From: Saccoglossus kowalevskii
Taxonomy: Eukaryota > Hemichordata > Enteropneusta > Harrimaniidae
Assembly (NCBI RefSeq): GCF_000003605.2
Contig: NW_003116952.1
Coordinates: 157,108 to 200,009 of the forward strand
Direction: 5' to 3'
DNA length: 42,902 nt
The translations under genes were made by a program, and so were the position numbers. Below are positions 1 to 9,346 of the stretch, piece after piece; positions within the stretch are counted from its first letter, which is position 1, and each line of letters opens with the position of its first letter. The notes under the pieces are model-generated. The model saw nothing but the letters and a program-made list of their open reading frames with translations. It made no database searches and was not told where the DNA came from.

Positions 1-637
1 TATGTCAGCTTTCGCTTTCTTTGTGAAAAGGAAGACCAAATTGAGTTTTGAATAGTTAATTCACTCAACGAACCAGACCGTATCTGACATTGGTGAAGAA
101 TCCTCCAAAAATTGTCTCCATAACAACGGAATAAATATAATCGATTAATCTTTGTCCGAAGCAAACCTCTCCTAAACAAAACGTGATAATTCGTCTTTAA
201 TATGTTATATGGCAATGAATAATCATTAAAAAATTCATATTTCCATGGAAACGAGTCTCAGATCTCTCACAAACTGTCCTTGTCCCTTCTAAGAATTTCA
301 TAAATATTCGCCTGTAACCTATTTAGGTTATCAATGACGAATCATTCATGAAATATGCTATTTTCCATGGCAACTGTGCCAGATCGCTAAAAAAGGTTTA
401 ATAGTGGAAAACGCGATCCCTCCTGCAAAATGCGACTTATCGAGCAATGATGAATCAATGACCAGTGGATCCAGTTCTCTTCCAAAATCTAATCAACTGG
501 TGTTTATCAATGATTTGTGTCAATGAGGGGAACCTCTCCTGAGAATCATATGTGATGTTTTTAGTTATCTTGCAGACAGACAAACAACAAACCAATGCCG
601 GCAAAACATGATATTGAATATTTTTGTTTTCTTACAG

Positions 638-1019
638 TTTGTGACGCATCCCAATACTCAACAGTTGCTGATTGAAAAATGGTTCAAAGGATTACCAAAC
701 TGGAGGGAACTAAGCGGCATGAAATCTTTCCTGTTCACCATCTTATTTGGACTATGCTTCCCGGTATTCTCGGTCGCTTATACAATCGCTCCGCAGCATA
801 AATTTTCACATTTTTTGAAGATACCTTTCGTGAAATTTGTCTGTAATACTGCGTCCTCATTTGCGTTCCTGGTTCTTCTTGGCATGCAGACGATAGGTAT
901 CGACAGTGCCGTCGCTGGCGAGAATAAGCAAAATGAAGAGCGTTACGAAAAGTTACAACGAGAAAACCGTCCATCCGCTCTTACAGTGCAAGAATGGCTG
1001 ATAGTTTTCTGGATCGTTG
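638..1019 (+). CDS. TRPC: TRPC exon A: pre-S1 elbow and S1
   Basis: The acceptor TTTTCTTACAG ends at 637 and the donor GTAAGT starts at 1020. The exon enters in phase 0 with FVTHPNTQQLL, the family's conserved start of the membrane region. It leaves after one base of a glycine codon. A hydrophobic stretch with FPVFSVAYTIAP is the pre-S1 elbow. FVKFVCNTASSFAFLVLLG is S1, and VQEWLIVFWIVG begins S2. The linker between S1 and S2 (GENKQNEERYEKLQREN) is charged. The stretch upstream to 608 is open but intronic. Confidence 0.95.
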
Positions 1020-4000
1020 GTAAGTATTTATAGTACAGATTCAAAAAAAAATTTCATCTTAATAAGGATAGGAATAAAAAATAAAATAAAGTTCTCTTGG
1101 CAGAAAGTATTGCAGTAATCGTTCGAACAAGTCACGTGGCTGTCTTGCTCTTCACGATACCTCCTCGGCTACCTGCGAATAAGGTATATTTCTTACTTAG
1201 CAACTGAAGCCAATACTGTCGTCTGCTTCATTGTCTTAATTTCTGACTTAGCATACTGTCGTCTGCTTCATTGTCTTAATTTCTGACTTAGAAACTGAAC
1301 CCAATACTGTCGTCTGCTTCATTGTCTTAATTTCTGACTTAGAAACTGAACCCAATACTGTCGTCTGCTTCATTGTCTTAATTTTTGACTTAGAAACCGA
1401 ACCCAATACTGCCGTATGCTTCATTGTCTTAATTTCTGACTTAGAAACTAAACCCAATACTGTCGTCTGCTTCATTGTCTTAATTTCTGACTTAGAAACT
1501 GAACCCAATACTGTCGTCTGCTTCATTGTCTTAATTTCTGACTTAGAAACTGAACCCAATACTGTCGTCTGCTTCATCGTCTTAATTTCTGACTTAGAAA
1601 CTGAACCAAATACTGTCGTCTGCTTCATTGTCTTAATTTCTGACTTAGCAACTGGAGCCAATACTGTCGTCTACTTCATTCTTTTAAGGTTGTAAATGTC
1701 ACACGTTACACCACCACCTAGGCCACATGTATTAAAACGACTTACTGACGGAAATACGCCCCCACTAGAACGCAGGCATTCTTCGTAAATTTGTCTTACA
1801 CCCTGTTTTCGTAATCGACCAGGTGCTCGTTCCAATTAGCGCTTATTTTAAATAAATAGGTTGTTGTCATACCTCACTATGACGCGTGCGCAACTGTGGC
1901 AATACTCTTTCACTTACCCATAAATTCCCTGTGTAGATTTTATGTTCACATGCAAAAAGCATTTTTCATGCGTGTAAAATACACTGTTTACTCAAAGTTT
2001 GACGACTATCACCCTTTAACTTGAAGCCAAAGAAATTGAAAAACCGAGGTAGCACGACTCAGTATACATTTTCTTCTTCCAGGAATGACTTGGGAGGAAA
2101 TCGCAATAGTTTTGAAAAACGGGTCACGTGTCATCACAGACAATTTACAGATGAAAATATTGGACTATTCCACGTTGTTGCTGTTCTGGGGGTGGATAGG
2201 GTTACGATTTGCACTGTCAGTTCAGGTAATAACAGTGTTCACTTCTTTTCCAGGAGTCGTTCCAGTGTGTGTGGAATCCACTTTTACGAATAAAATATGT
2301 ATTAGGGATGACGTCTATGTGTATTACTGCCGTTGGTGATTTGTTGAAATTGGCAAAAATAGTATCTTTCGTAATGACATTTGTTTTACATTAAGCGTTC
2401 ATTCGTTATTATCACGAATTGTCATTGTACCATTAGACGTTCAATATCTTGTGGTATTTCGAGAAGCAGAATTGATATTCTTTCGAGCACATGGCTTGAC
2501 AACTGATTTCCATTCTCAAACTATCATACCGCGTACTTTTCGGGCACGCAAAGCCTGATGACGTTTAACGCGAATATTGCCAGGTATAGTGTAAAATATC
2601 AATACGTCATCGCTGTAAATGATATGCACCATGGTCATGTGATAACAATAGCATTGATATAAACCGTTACTTCTCAGCCAGAATATTTCAATGTACTACA
2701 CCCATGTATATGGGTACCCAAACTGAAAATAATTAAAAATAATAAACACTTCACCGTGGCGATACTTTATCGTAAACAGTTTTAGTAATAAAACATCACA
2801 ATGAAGATAAATACATATATGAGTACGTGCCCCCGATTTACCTGTACCACAGTAGGGTTATACGTGTTAACTATTATTCCTACCAAAATACAACACAGAA
2901 CAGAATAATTATTTAAACTTGCTCAAACATATGGTTAACCACTTTGCATCTTCAATAAATAATAAATGTGCTACTTTCAGCGCAACAAAAGTATTCTCTT
3001 CATATATATATAAATTTCAATGGTAGTTAAACCCAATCAGACAATCAACGAGAACAGTTAACAACAATTGTAAACAATCGACCAATAAAACCACTCGTTT
3101 CAGTTTAAATTGTGAAAATGTTAAAGTATGATGTTGCTGAGAGTATCCATAAGTATAGCACTTATTTAATTTCTTCTAGGTATTGGGAGGAACCAAAGAA
3201 CCGTTGGTGGCTTCTGTGAACAACGGGACTCCTGTACTGGTCTACATCGATGACGGAGGCAACACTGGTGACGTCACGATCAAAATGTCAAATGGAACGA
3301 TGTTGCCGGATTACATCACGACCGACCAAATGCTCACACAGATGACGCCACTTCCGTTCCAGAAAATTGAAATCTCGTACGCAGATATCATTTCTCGCGC
3401 TTTTTTCGCCGTCGCGAAAGTATTCAGCTTCATGCGCCTGATCCGAATTACGGTGGTGAACCAGCAGGTGGGCCCGATGCAAATCTCGCTAGGTCGTATG
3501 TTCCAGGATATTGCTAAGTTTATGATGATATTCTGTTTGGTATGGTTGGCGTTCTCCATTGGCTTGAATCAGTTGTACTGGTTCCACGCCCTCAAAGCAG
3601 AACTGCAGTGTAACATGGCGCACGTCGACGACTGTAAAGAAGTGTTCTCCACGTATGTATTCACTTAAATCATTTATAATTATCTCATATGAAAGAAAAA
3701 AAAGCTTAAAACACAGTATAGCTTATTACCAGGTACCTGTCATAGTCGCTATGATAACCAGGCTATTCAAAGAGTTGATCAGTATTACAGTTGATTTATA
3801 GTGATTTATAGCTGACGAAACAATTAATGTTATTTTTATTATCTTGTTATATATTTCTCTAAAATTATTAATTTATTATTATACATTTCATACACTTTTA
3901 CTGTCCATACTTGAGTACTCGTTATATGTATTTCGTGAAACCATATCTGAAGTCATCTGAAATTTCACAATGATTTAGAGTTATAAATTGATCCGCATGT

Positions 4001-7000
4001 GCAAAGCCATCATCGATAAAATAGAGTTATGCTTACAAAGAACACTATAAAAACGATAGAACTCTGATGCAGGATAATACATGTACTTGTCACGGTCGTA
4101 CATGTACTGATTTGAATAGGTCAGGTCAATAAGTGGCCATGATAATTGCACTAGCGCCCCCAATGTCGATACCAAAAAATAAGGAAAATCAAATCCGGAC
4201 GCTAGAGGGCAATATGCACAAAGTGAAGGTTTTTCATTACTTTGAAATAAAATTGAAAAGTCTGCTCGAGTTAGAACGCTGTGATATTTAATTTAACTTG
4301 TATTCGTTGTATTGGGACTTCAATGACCAGTAAAATCAATGTACATGTATATAGGAGATTTCCAGAATAATTTGTCTTTGGTTTTCCCACACTTTTTCTT
4401 CAAAATAGTGCCACTAAAAATTAACCATTACTGCCCATGATCTGATTTGTCAACACAGCATGGGCACTACAATGAACACGCTTTTCTGGGCTATATTTGG
4501 AGTTACAAAACTGGACAGTCTTGAGATTTATGGAAATGACCGATGGTTCGTTGAGGGCGTAGGACAGACGTTATACGGAGCGTATCACGTGATTGGCATT
4601 ATTGTGCTGCTGAATATACTAATTGCTATGATGACAAAAACGTACACAACCATCGAGGTAGATAAACCTTATACTCATTTCAGAGTGTTGGATGGGTGGA
4701 AAAGTCGGTCAGTTGGATTCATAGATGTGCCAACGAATTCACGCCATCACACGGCGTATTATGTGCATGAGACCACTTTCCCGGAAGTACCAAAACTGGG
4801 ATGCAAAAACACTACTGCTTTGTCATGGCGGAAAATACAGACAAGTCAGTTTGCTGATAGTCGATATAAGGGAATTTCATTTTTGTTACGTCGATTGGAA
4901 CACCCAGAAACACATATCACGCGTGAAAGTTTACGTTACACCCCAAAACGACATGCGCGCGCATGCGAAACGCCGACTTCCGGGAAAGTGGTCTGTGCGA
5001 TAGATAATGGTCAGACTGGGTGTCATTTTAGAACTGGGTATACCTACATTCCCTTTCCCTTAACTTTAATATCTAATTTAAATAAATCAAATTTAACTTA
5101 GGCAAGCAACAAATGGGAAAAAAGTAATCTGTGTTTCAGACATCCTCTAAGACTACTCATACTACTATAACAACCTGTATGTATTTGAAAGCTTTAATAA
5201 AGGCGAATACGGTAGTGCATATGTCATACCAATGTTTATCTGACGACCAATTTTGCTGTTGTGTTTTTTTACTATTCTGACTATTGAATACATGGTTTAT
5301 TTAATACCTCAATCACGCGAATGGCCTCCGAATCAGATTGCATTCCTACATGGGTTTTCAATGAGATATCGCAGTTATGCATATTAATGAGGTTGTTATG
5401 TCATTGTTTTATATGTCAGTCACATCTCTTGTCAAACTGCTTCAATATTGCTTGAGATATTACGCTTATGCATATTTAATAAGGTCACATGACTATATAT
5501 GCTCATTTAATATGTTTATCAAATCTCTTGTCCAAAAGTTTCAACACTTTATTGGTTGAGTGTTCCTATCTGCAACAGTACTTGAGATATTACATTTATG
5601 CATATTAATGAGGTCACATGATCCTATATGTTCATCTGATATGATAGTCACATCTCTTGTCCAATAGCTTCAATATTGCACCAGTTTCATGTCCCTGTGC
5701 TTGAGATATTACAGTTACTCTAAAAATAGTCAGCAGACAATGTGTCAATGTTCTTTATGATTTATTGTTACACGATAATCTGGATGTAATTGAGTGCATA
5801 CTTTCTTGAAATGTTACTTTCAATCTCATGCCAATAATGCTACGAAATGCATTATGGGCAATTACTGACGAAATAATTATGTTAATTTATTCACAGGAAG
5901 ATGCCGACATTCAGTGGAAGTACTCTAGAGCTGAATTGTGGATGAGTTATTTCGGAGAGGGCGCTGCACTGCCACCGCCATTCAACTTGTTGCCTAGTAG
6001 ACTTGGCGTTGAGGGCCTTATTCGTCGTTTTAAGCACGGGCTTTGTACCACTCCAGAGCACATCAAATTGGTGAGTAGTTCAAAAAAATCTTGTGAGATC
6101 AGCGCATGTCAAATCGGCTTTCAAATGGTTCTAAAACAAATGTGGAAGGTACTTACAAGAGTGTAACCCCAACCCCAACCCCAACACCGACCATCTGACC
6201 AATCAACGAGCAGCTTGTATATTTTTTTCAACGTATCAAATTCTGCATTGTGTATATGCTTCGACACACTTGCGAGAATACTTTTCTAGAATTTAAGTTC
6301 ATATTTCACTTGCCGATAAGTTTATATATTTTTTTCAATATCACATATAAATATTTGAAAATAAATTACATTTTTTTTTTCAAAAACACTCTTGCAGCAA
6401 CAACAATCCATGATAGAAACAAAAGTTAAGGAGTACGAGGTGAGTCCCCTCAGCTTTGATATAAACTGATTCAACGATTTAACCCGTTTAACGACACTCG
6501 TAAAGTCAATTTTGGCATTTTTTTTAAATTATCAATATAGGTAGCGAATAGAAAACTGTGTATATTTGGTTCATTGTGTATTACTTACATTAAAGCCGGA
6601 CTCGGAGATTAAACGATCATTCTCGATTTCCTAAGCGATGTGCATGTCCATTTCCATTTTACAGGAGGTCATTCATGACGTAGTTCGACGATACCATTTT
6701 GAGAAGCAGCGTGACGAGGAAGAGGATGTTGACCCTTGGTTGGTTCAACTAAAACAAGACATCTCCGGATTCAAGTACGATATGTTCGAAGCACTCGGTG
6801 ATATGGACAACAAGATCAACCACGTTCAGGCAAAGGTGGAGGACAGAGACGTGATTGAAAGCAGCGGGCCGGGAAGCGAAATGTTCCACCTTTTGGCGGA
6901 TGCCGTGGCGTCAGAGCCACGTGATCGATACGCCGACTTGCTGTTCATTGACGATGAAGACGATGACGAAACCATTTACTCTATGTCAGATGTCCCGTCT

Positions 7001-7060
7001 CCTAGTACAACTACTGCCCTCAGTGTTAGCCGCGGAACGCTGGACAACCAAAGAGTCTGA
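638..7060 (+). CDS. TRPC: TRPC-type cation channel, last seven coding exons
   Basis: The coding parts are 638-1019, 2083-2225, 3180-3652, 4459-4657, 5897-6070, 6398-6439 and 6665-7060. Together they are 1809 nt and encode 602 residues plus stop. Every junction is GT-AG with matching phase. The product is the membrane and C-terminal part of a transient receptor potential canonical channel, a plasma-membrane, calcium-permeable, receptor-operated cation channel that forms tetramers. In order it shows a pre-S1 elbow, S1 to S4, S5 ending LNQLYW, a pore helix with LFWAIFG (fragment residues 341-347), S6 with LLNILIAMM, a TRP helix, and a C-terminal coiled-coil/CIRB-like tail. Motifs such as FPVFSVAY, GPMQISLGRM and LPPPFNLLPS resemble the TRPC4/5/1 group more than TRPC3/6/7. 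The ankyrin repeats and TRP_2 region must lie upstream of the window. Odd points are a changed TRP box and a long S3-S4 loop. The family is certain; the exact orthologue is not. Confidence 0.96.
1020..2082 (+). other. TRPC intron with 51-bp minisatellite
   Basis: This is the intron between exons A and B. Its left third is filled by a ten-copy minisatellite, described separately. The rest, 1690-2082, is ordinary AT-rich sequence with no exon or repeat that I can identify. The 3' end has a good pyrimidine tract (TTTTCTTCTTCCAG). Confidence 0.85.
1200..1686. repeat. 51-bp minisatellite, about ten copies
   Basis: The core GTCTGCTTCATTGTCTTAAT recurs at 1221, 1261, 1312, 1363, 1414, 1465, 1516, 1567, 1618 and (diverged) 1669. 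The period is exactly 51 bp except for the first step of 40 bp, which is an 11-bp deletion. Copies are highly similar, so the array is young or homogenised. Because 51 is a multiple of three and the unit lacks antisense stops, the minus strand is open for 137 codons as a 17-residue repeat (SKSEIKTMKQTTVLGSV). I regard that as a by-product of the repeat, not a gene. Each unit ends TTTCTGACTTAG, which looks like a 3' splice site. Confidence 0.97.
2083..2225 (+). CDS. TRPC: TRPC exon B: end of S2 and S3
   Basis: The acceptor CTTCTTCCAG ends at 2082 and the donor GTAATA starts at 2226. Two bases complete a glycine codon, giving the junction IVG/MTWEEI, at the same place as WVLGFIW in vertebrate TRPC4/5. 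The exon then encodes the S2-S3 linker and an S3-like segment, LDYSTLLLFWGWIGLRFAL. It leaves in phase 0. Confidence 0.93.
2226..3179 (+). other. TRPC intron
   Basis: This AT-rich intron lies between exons B and C. I see no exon, no clear mobile element and no tandem repeat in it. It ends with ATTTAATTTCTTCTAG. Confidence 0.85.
3180..3652 (+). CDS. TRPC: TRPC exon C: S3-S4 loop, S4, S5 and pore turret
   Basis: The acceptor TTTCTTCTAG ends at 3179 and the donor GTATGT starts at 3653. Entry is phase 0 at GTA (valine) and exit is after two bases of a threonine codon. The first 60 or so residues form an unusually long extracellular S3-S4 loop with two N-glycosylation sequons (NGTP and NGTM). S4 follows (ADIISRAFFAVAKVFSFMRLI), then the highly conserved GPMQISLGRM and S5 to LNQLYW. 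The pore turret has two cysteines (fragment residues 319 and 327), placed like the redox-sensitive pair of TRPC4/5. Confidence 0.95.
3653..4458 (+). other. TRPC intron with a short inverted repeat
   Basis: This AT-rich intron contains CTAGCGCCCC near 4151 and GCTAGAGGGC near 4201 in inverted orientation. They resemble termini of a very short non-autonomous element. Similar CGCCCTCTAG ends occur at 7939 and 15657. No other structure is seen. Confidence 0.6.
4459..4657 (+). CDS. TRPC: TRPC exon D: pore helix, selectivity region and S6
   Basis: The acceptor CAACACAG ends at 4458 and the donor GTAGAT starts at 4658. One base completes the split threonine. The exon then encodes the pore helix and filter region TLFWAIFGV and S6 (GAYHVIGIIVLLNILIAMM), ending TTIE. 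The LFW triplet and LLNxLIAM are diagnostic for TRPC channels. The frame stays open 147 codons past the donor, so intron retention would give a truncated isoform. Confidence 0.96.
4658..5896 (+). other. TRPC intron: open stretch plus degenerate tandem repeat
   Basis: The first 444 bases continue the exon D frame to a TAA at 5099-5101 and are richer in G+C than most of the window. This part includes a perfect 14-bp palindrome CATGCGCGCGCATG at 4952-4965. The second half holds a degenerate tandem repeat (5362-5715). The intron ends TTTATTCACAG. Confidence 0.75.
5362..5715. repeat. degenerate tandem repeat, period about 90-130 bp
   Basis: The block TGAGATAT followed by a TTATGCATATTAAT-like core recurs at 5362, 5453 and 5583, with a partial copy at 5702. 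The linking motif CACATCTCTTGTC(C)AA also recurs. Spacing varies (91, 130 and 119 bp), so copies have gained and lost segments. It lies wholly inside the TRPC intron. Confidence 0.75.
5897..6070 (+). CDS. TRPC: TRPC exon E: TRP helix
   Basis: The acceptor TTATTCACAG ends at 5896 and the donor GTGAGT starts at 6071. Both sides are phase 0, encoding 58 residues. The exon begins EDADIQWKYSRAELWMSYF, the TRP helix after S6, and continues with LPPPFNLLPS, matching the family's LPxPFN motif. The TRP box reads QWKYSR, where almost all TRPC channels have EWKFAR. The exon ends in a basic stretch (IRRFKHGL). Confidence 0.95.
6071..6397 (+). other. TRPC intron with short CCCCAA run
   Basis: This short AT-rich intron contains about three CCCCAA-like units near 6166-6185, too few to call a telomeric relic. 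A ten-T tract precedes the acceptor of the microexon. Confidence 0.8.
6398..6439 (+). CDS. TRPC: TRPC exon F: 42-nt microexon
   Basis: The acceptor ACTCTTGCAG ends at 6397 and the donor GTGAGT starts at 6440. The 14 codons read QQQSMIETKVKEYE, in phase 0 on both sides. Joined to the next exon they give KEYEEVIHDVVRRY, which aligns with the YQEVMRNLVKRY region (CIRB, calmodulin/IP3-receptor binding) of TRPC4/5. As an in-frame cassette it could be skipped without a frameshift. Confidence 0.88.
6665..7060 (+). CDS. TRPC: TRPC exon G: C-terminal tail and stop
   Basis: The acceptor CCATTTTACAG ends at 6664. The stop TGA is at 7058-7060. The exon begins EVIHDVVRRYHFEKQRDEEE and includes LKQDISGFKYDMFEALG, matching the LKQDISSFR helix conserved in TRPC tails. 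A distal coiled-coil-like stretch (DMDNKINHVQAKVEDRD) follows, then an acidic, Ser/Thr-rich end (FIDDEDDDETIYSM). The C-terminus DNQRV lacks the class I PDZ ligand (TRL) of vertebrate TRPC4/5. The tail is much shorter than in those proteins. Confidence 0.95.
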   Translation, partial: EVIHDVVRRYHFEKQRDEEEDVDPWLVQLKQDISGFKYDMFEALGDMDNKINHVQAKVEDRDVIESSGPGSEMFHLLADAVASEPRDRYADLLFIDDEDDDETIYSMSDVPSPSTTTALSVSRGTLDNQRV

Positions 7061-7256
7061 ATGTCTCGAATGTCTCAGCTTGATGCTTCACACTAAATCA
7101 ACCAATCAGAGCTCGTGTTACACATTCTAGCGAGACGCCCTCTAATTGGTTGACAATCCTTTTCAGATGAGCAATGCATTTGGACAGTTTGAGTAGATGT
7201 GCGTCGGCGACTAGATGATCATACTTGAACAGAATCTTGCTATACGTGAATAGTCG

Positions 7257-7262
7257 AATAAA
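7257..7262 (+). terminator. candidate TRPC poly(A) signal
   Basis: AATAAA lies about 200 bases after the TRPC stop codon. A second AATAAA follows at 7338. Either could direct cleavage of the transcript. Confidence 0.45.
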
Positions 7263-7963
7263 CACGTTAATCACCATCTCTGCTCTCTGAATATATAACC
7301 ATTGGCTATTAAACAAAGACTTACAAAACGTGAATGGAATAAACGCACTGAAAACATTTCTTGCTGAATAGGCTTTGAGGATGTAACTGTGATAAAAATA
7401 TACATGTTGCATTCTGTTAAACCCGAATATACGAATATAGGCATATGAATTATATGAAGAGTAATAACGCAATCAACTTAATATTTATGCTGTAAAGTAT
7501 TATTAGGGTATTTGTATTTTCTAACCTGGGTTTGATCTCTGTAGTTAACAAAGTTGTGAATAAAAATAGGATTGCATTGAAAACTGCCAAAAGCGTGTCG
7601 TTGATTTGTGTTGATTGGCAATATACGTACAATGTTTAACTATAGTGTATATCATACATAGATATGTAGTATTATCTCAATTTAAATAATTTTCTGATCA
7701 AAGTATCATATTCCTTAGATGATATTTGAATAGTGTGTGCCTTTCTGTTGGTTGTTGCTTTGTGTGCTACGGGATCTCAATGGCGCCGATATTCTTCGAG
7801 ATATAATGGTAACACCCACCATTTTATGCATTATCTCAAATATTTTAGTTGGTTACATCTGCTCTTATTGTGTTCAGACCTTATCACTTCATCACGCCTG
7901 ATTTCAAAATCTCGCACTATACACCTCATTTATACATCGCGCCCTCTAGTGGCGAAGCACTTC

Positions 7964-8003
7964 CGTGATGTAAACAGATGCAAAGAAAGCTGTTTACATC
8001 ACG
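7964..8003. repeat. perfect 14-bp-stem hairpin
   Basis: CGTGATGTAAACAG (7964-7977) is followed after 12 bases by its exact reverse complement CTGTTTACATCACG (7990-8003). Each arm carries a GTAAACA forkhead-type site. The CGCCCTCTAG-type repeat end just to the left suggests that it belongs to a small dispersed element. Confidence 0.8.
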
Positions 8004-8654
8004 AAGGATTTTAAACTCATGACGGGTAGAAATTATCCTTATTTTAAGGAGTTATTAATAGTTTAACTTTATTGTGAACATATTGAATCCACATGTACGA
8101 TCAAATCATACACGCAACTATTAGTACTTTAATGAGCGCGTTTGATTGGTTATCCTTGCACGACATCACGATCATTGATTCGGGGCTGATTGGCTTGAAG
8201 TAGTGGGCGTTGTCTAAGACCACCGTGATGGACCTACTGAAACAAGACGACGCCAAGAATAATACCGCTTGTTTTTGGGGGTAACTTATTTATAGATATT
8301 TTCGAAAGTAGGTATTGCACAACATCGAAAATGTACAGGCACTTTATACTCACCAAGAAAATGTAGTAAAATTTCCATAATTTGCAGTAATCGATTGTAT
8401 TTTTCGTGTGATATCATTGGCTTGCAATCACATTTTCATATTGATTTCGCTTGCTAGTGTAATTTTAGTCTTAACTCAGGAAATAAAACACACACACACG
8501 CACGTATTTATTTTGTATAAGATTATATTTTGCTCTGCATTTGTATATGCGAAAATATCGAAACGGATTTCCTTAAGTTTTATTGGGTGACAGTTAAATA
8601 AACAGTTCATCAACAATATGAAATTTATGTAAACAATGCAGCATTGTAACATAA

Positions 8655-8715
8655 ACATAATAAATAATAACAATAAATAAATAAATAATAAATAATAACA
8701 ATAAATAATAAAATC
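8655..8715. repeat. AATAAATAATAACA simple repeat
   Basis: This is a low-complexity run of AATA, AATAA and CAATAA units. It contains several AATAAA hexamers. Confidence 0.85.
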
Positions 8716-9050
8716 AACTCAGAATTTTAGAGATTTCGAAAACAATCGTTCGTGAGGAAAGTTAGTTCAGATTTCTCAAGCTGAATACACACTTTTCATG
8801 TTGTCCCCAGATATATCTCGCAATGTATATACAAATACCTAATGTACTGCTTCATTTAACAGTGACCTGGTGGGTGATACCTACAACACAAAATAAAAAA
8901 AGCTGGTGTATTGAAATCTCTGCCAAAAACTTAGTAGTTTACCTGGGAGCGACAACCGATGTAAAGAACGATCGAAAACTCCGTACTTTGTTGAAACTAT
9001 CCTGAACAGTGCAACAAAACCAGTCAACTGTCGCACAAGTGATAATAATG

Positions 9051-9186
9051 CGATCCGTGGGGGGGGGGGTAATATTAAGCCAACCGCTAACAAAATTCGG
9101 CCCGATTTTTGTGTTGAAAAATCCTTTGCATACGAACACCTAATTACACGAAGAACACATGGAACACTTTCCCGGGATATTTGAAA
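9051..9186 (+). repeat. dispersed repeat B, left copy (inverted partner at 11.3 kb)
   Basis: This segment matches the reverse complement of 11223-11360 along its length. Shared blocks are TATTAAGCCAACCG, GCATACGAACACCTAATTAC, CGAAGAACAC and GAACACTTTCC. It contains an expanded G run at 9059-9069. It lies about 160 bases upstream of the start codon of the 222-residue membrane protein. Confidence 0.85.
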
Positions 9187-9207
9187 CCGATTCGGTCATC
9201 TTATTGT

Positions 9208-9248
9208 AAGGTCTTCGCTGATTGGCTGCTGAGTTGGAATGACAATTT
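9208..9248 (+). repeat. dispersed repeat A, left copy, with CCAAT-type site
   Basis: The 41-bp segment shares TCGCTGATTGGCTG and GGAATG.CAATTT with 11179-11219 in direct orientation. It carries ATTGG, an inverted CCAAT box. It sits about 40 bases upstream of a TATA-like element. Confidence 0.75.
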
Positions 9249-9257
9249 GTGATCTTA

Positions 9258-9320
9258 TGCAAATTCAATTACGTAAGTCGCGAGGCTATTTAAAACGGCA
9301 ACATCGCATTTTCAAATGAT
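9258..9320 (+). promoter_or_regulatory. candidate core promoter of the 222-residue gene
   Basis: ATGCAAAT (octamer-like) near 9258 and TTACGTAA near 9269 precede TATTTAAAA at 9287-9295. That would place a start site near 9320, with the ATG at 9347. An inverted CCAAT box lies just upstream in repeat A. The spacing is that of a TATA promoter. This is inference from motifs only. Confidence 0.4.
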
Positions 9321-9346
9321 AGTTAAATCTAGACACTATAATATAC

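Larger units (their letters stand above)
7061..9050. other. TRPC 3' UTR and intergenic DNA
   Basis: The start is probably 3' UTR. The rest is AT-rich intergenic DNA holding a CGCCCTCTAGTGGCG motif at 7939, the 7964-8003 hairpin, a short (CA)n near 8490 and an AATAAATAATAACA-rich simple repeat at 8655-8715. Short open frames here show no protein-like features or usable ATG. Confidence 0.7.

Noticed and set aside
1-60. Possible upstream TRPC exon at the window start
   Set aside because: Neither open frame here resembles the TRPC region before FVTHPN, and no donor follows.
1248-1661. Minus-strand 137-codon open frame of 17-residue repeats
   Set aside because: It is the antisense reading of the 51-bp minisatellite within an intron; period divisible by three keeps it open. 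No start context or flanking gene structure.
6166-6190. Interstitial telomere made of CCCCAA units
   Set aside because: Only about three units, inside a TRPC intron; too short to support it.
7733-8014. Open frame beginning with a signal-peptide-like stretch
   Set aside because: It has no ATG at its start, and its end runs through a repeat terminus and the 7964-8003 hairpin.
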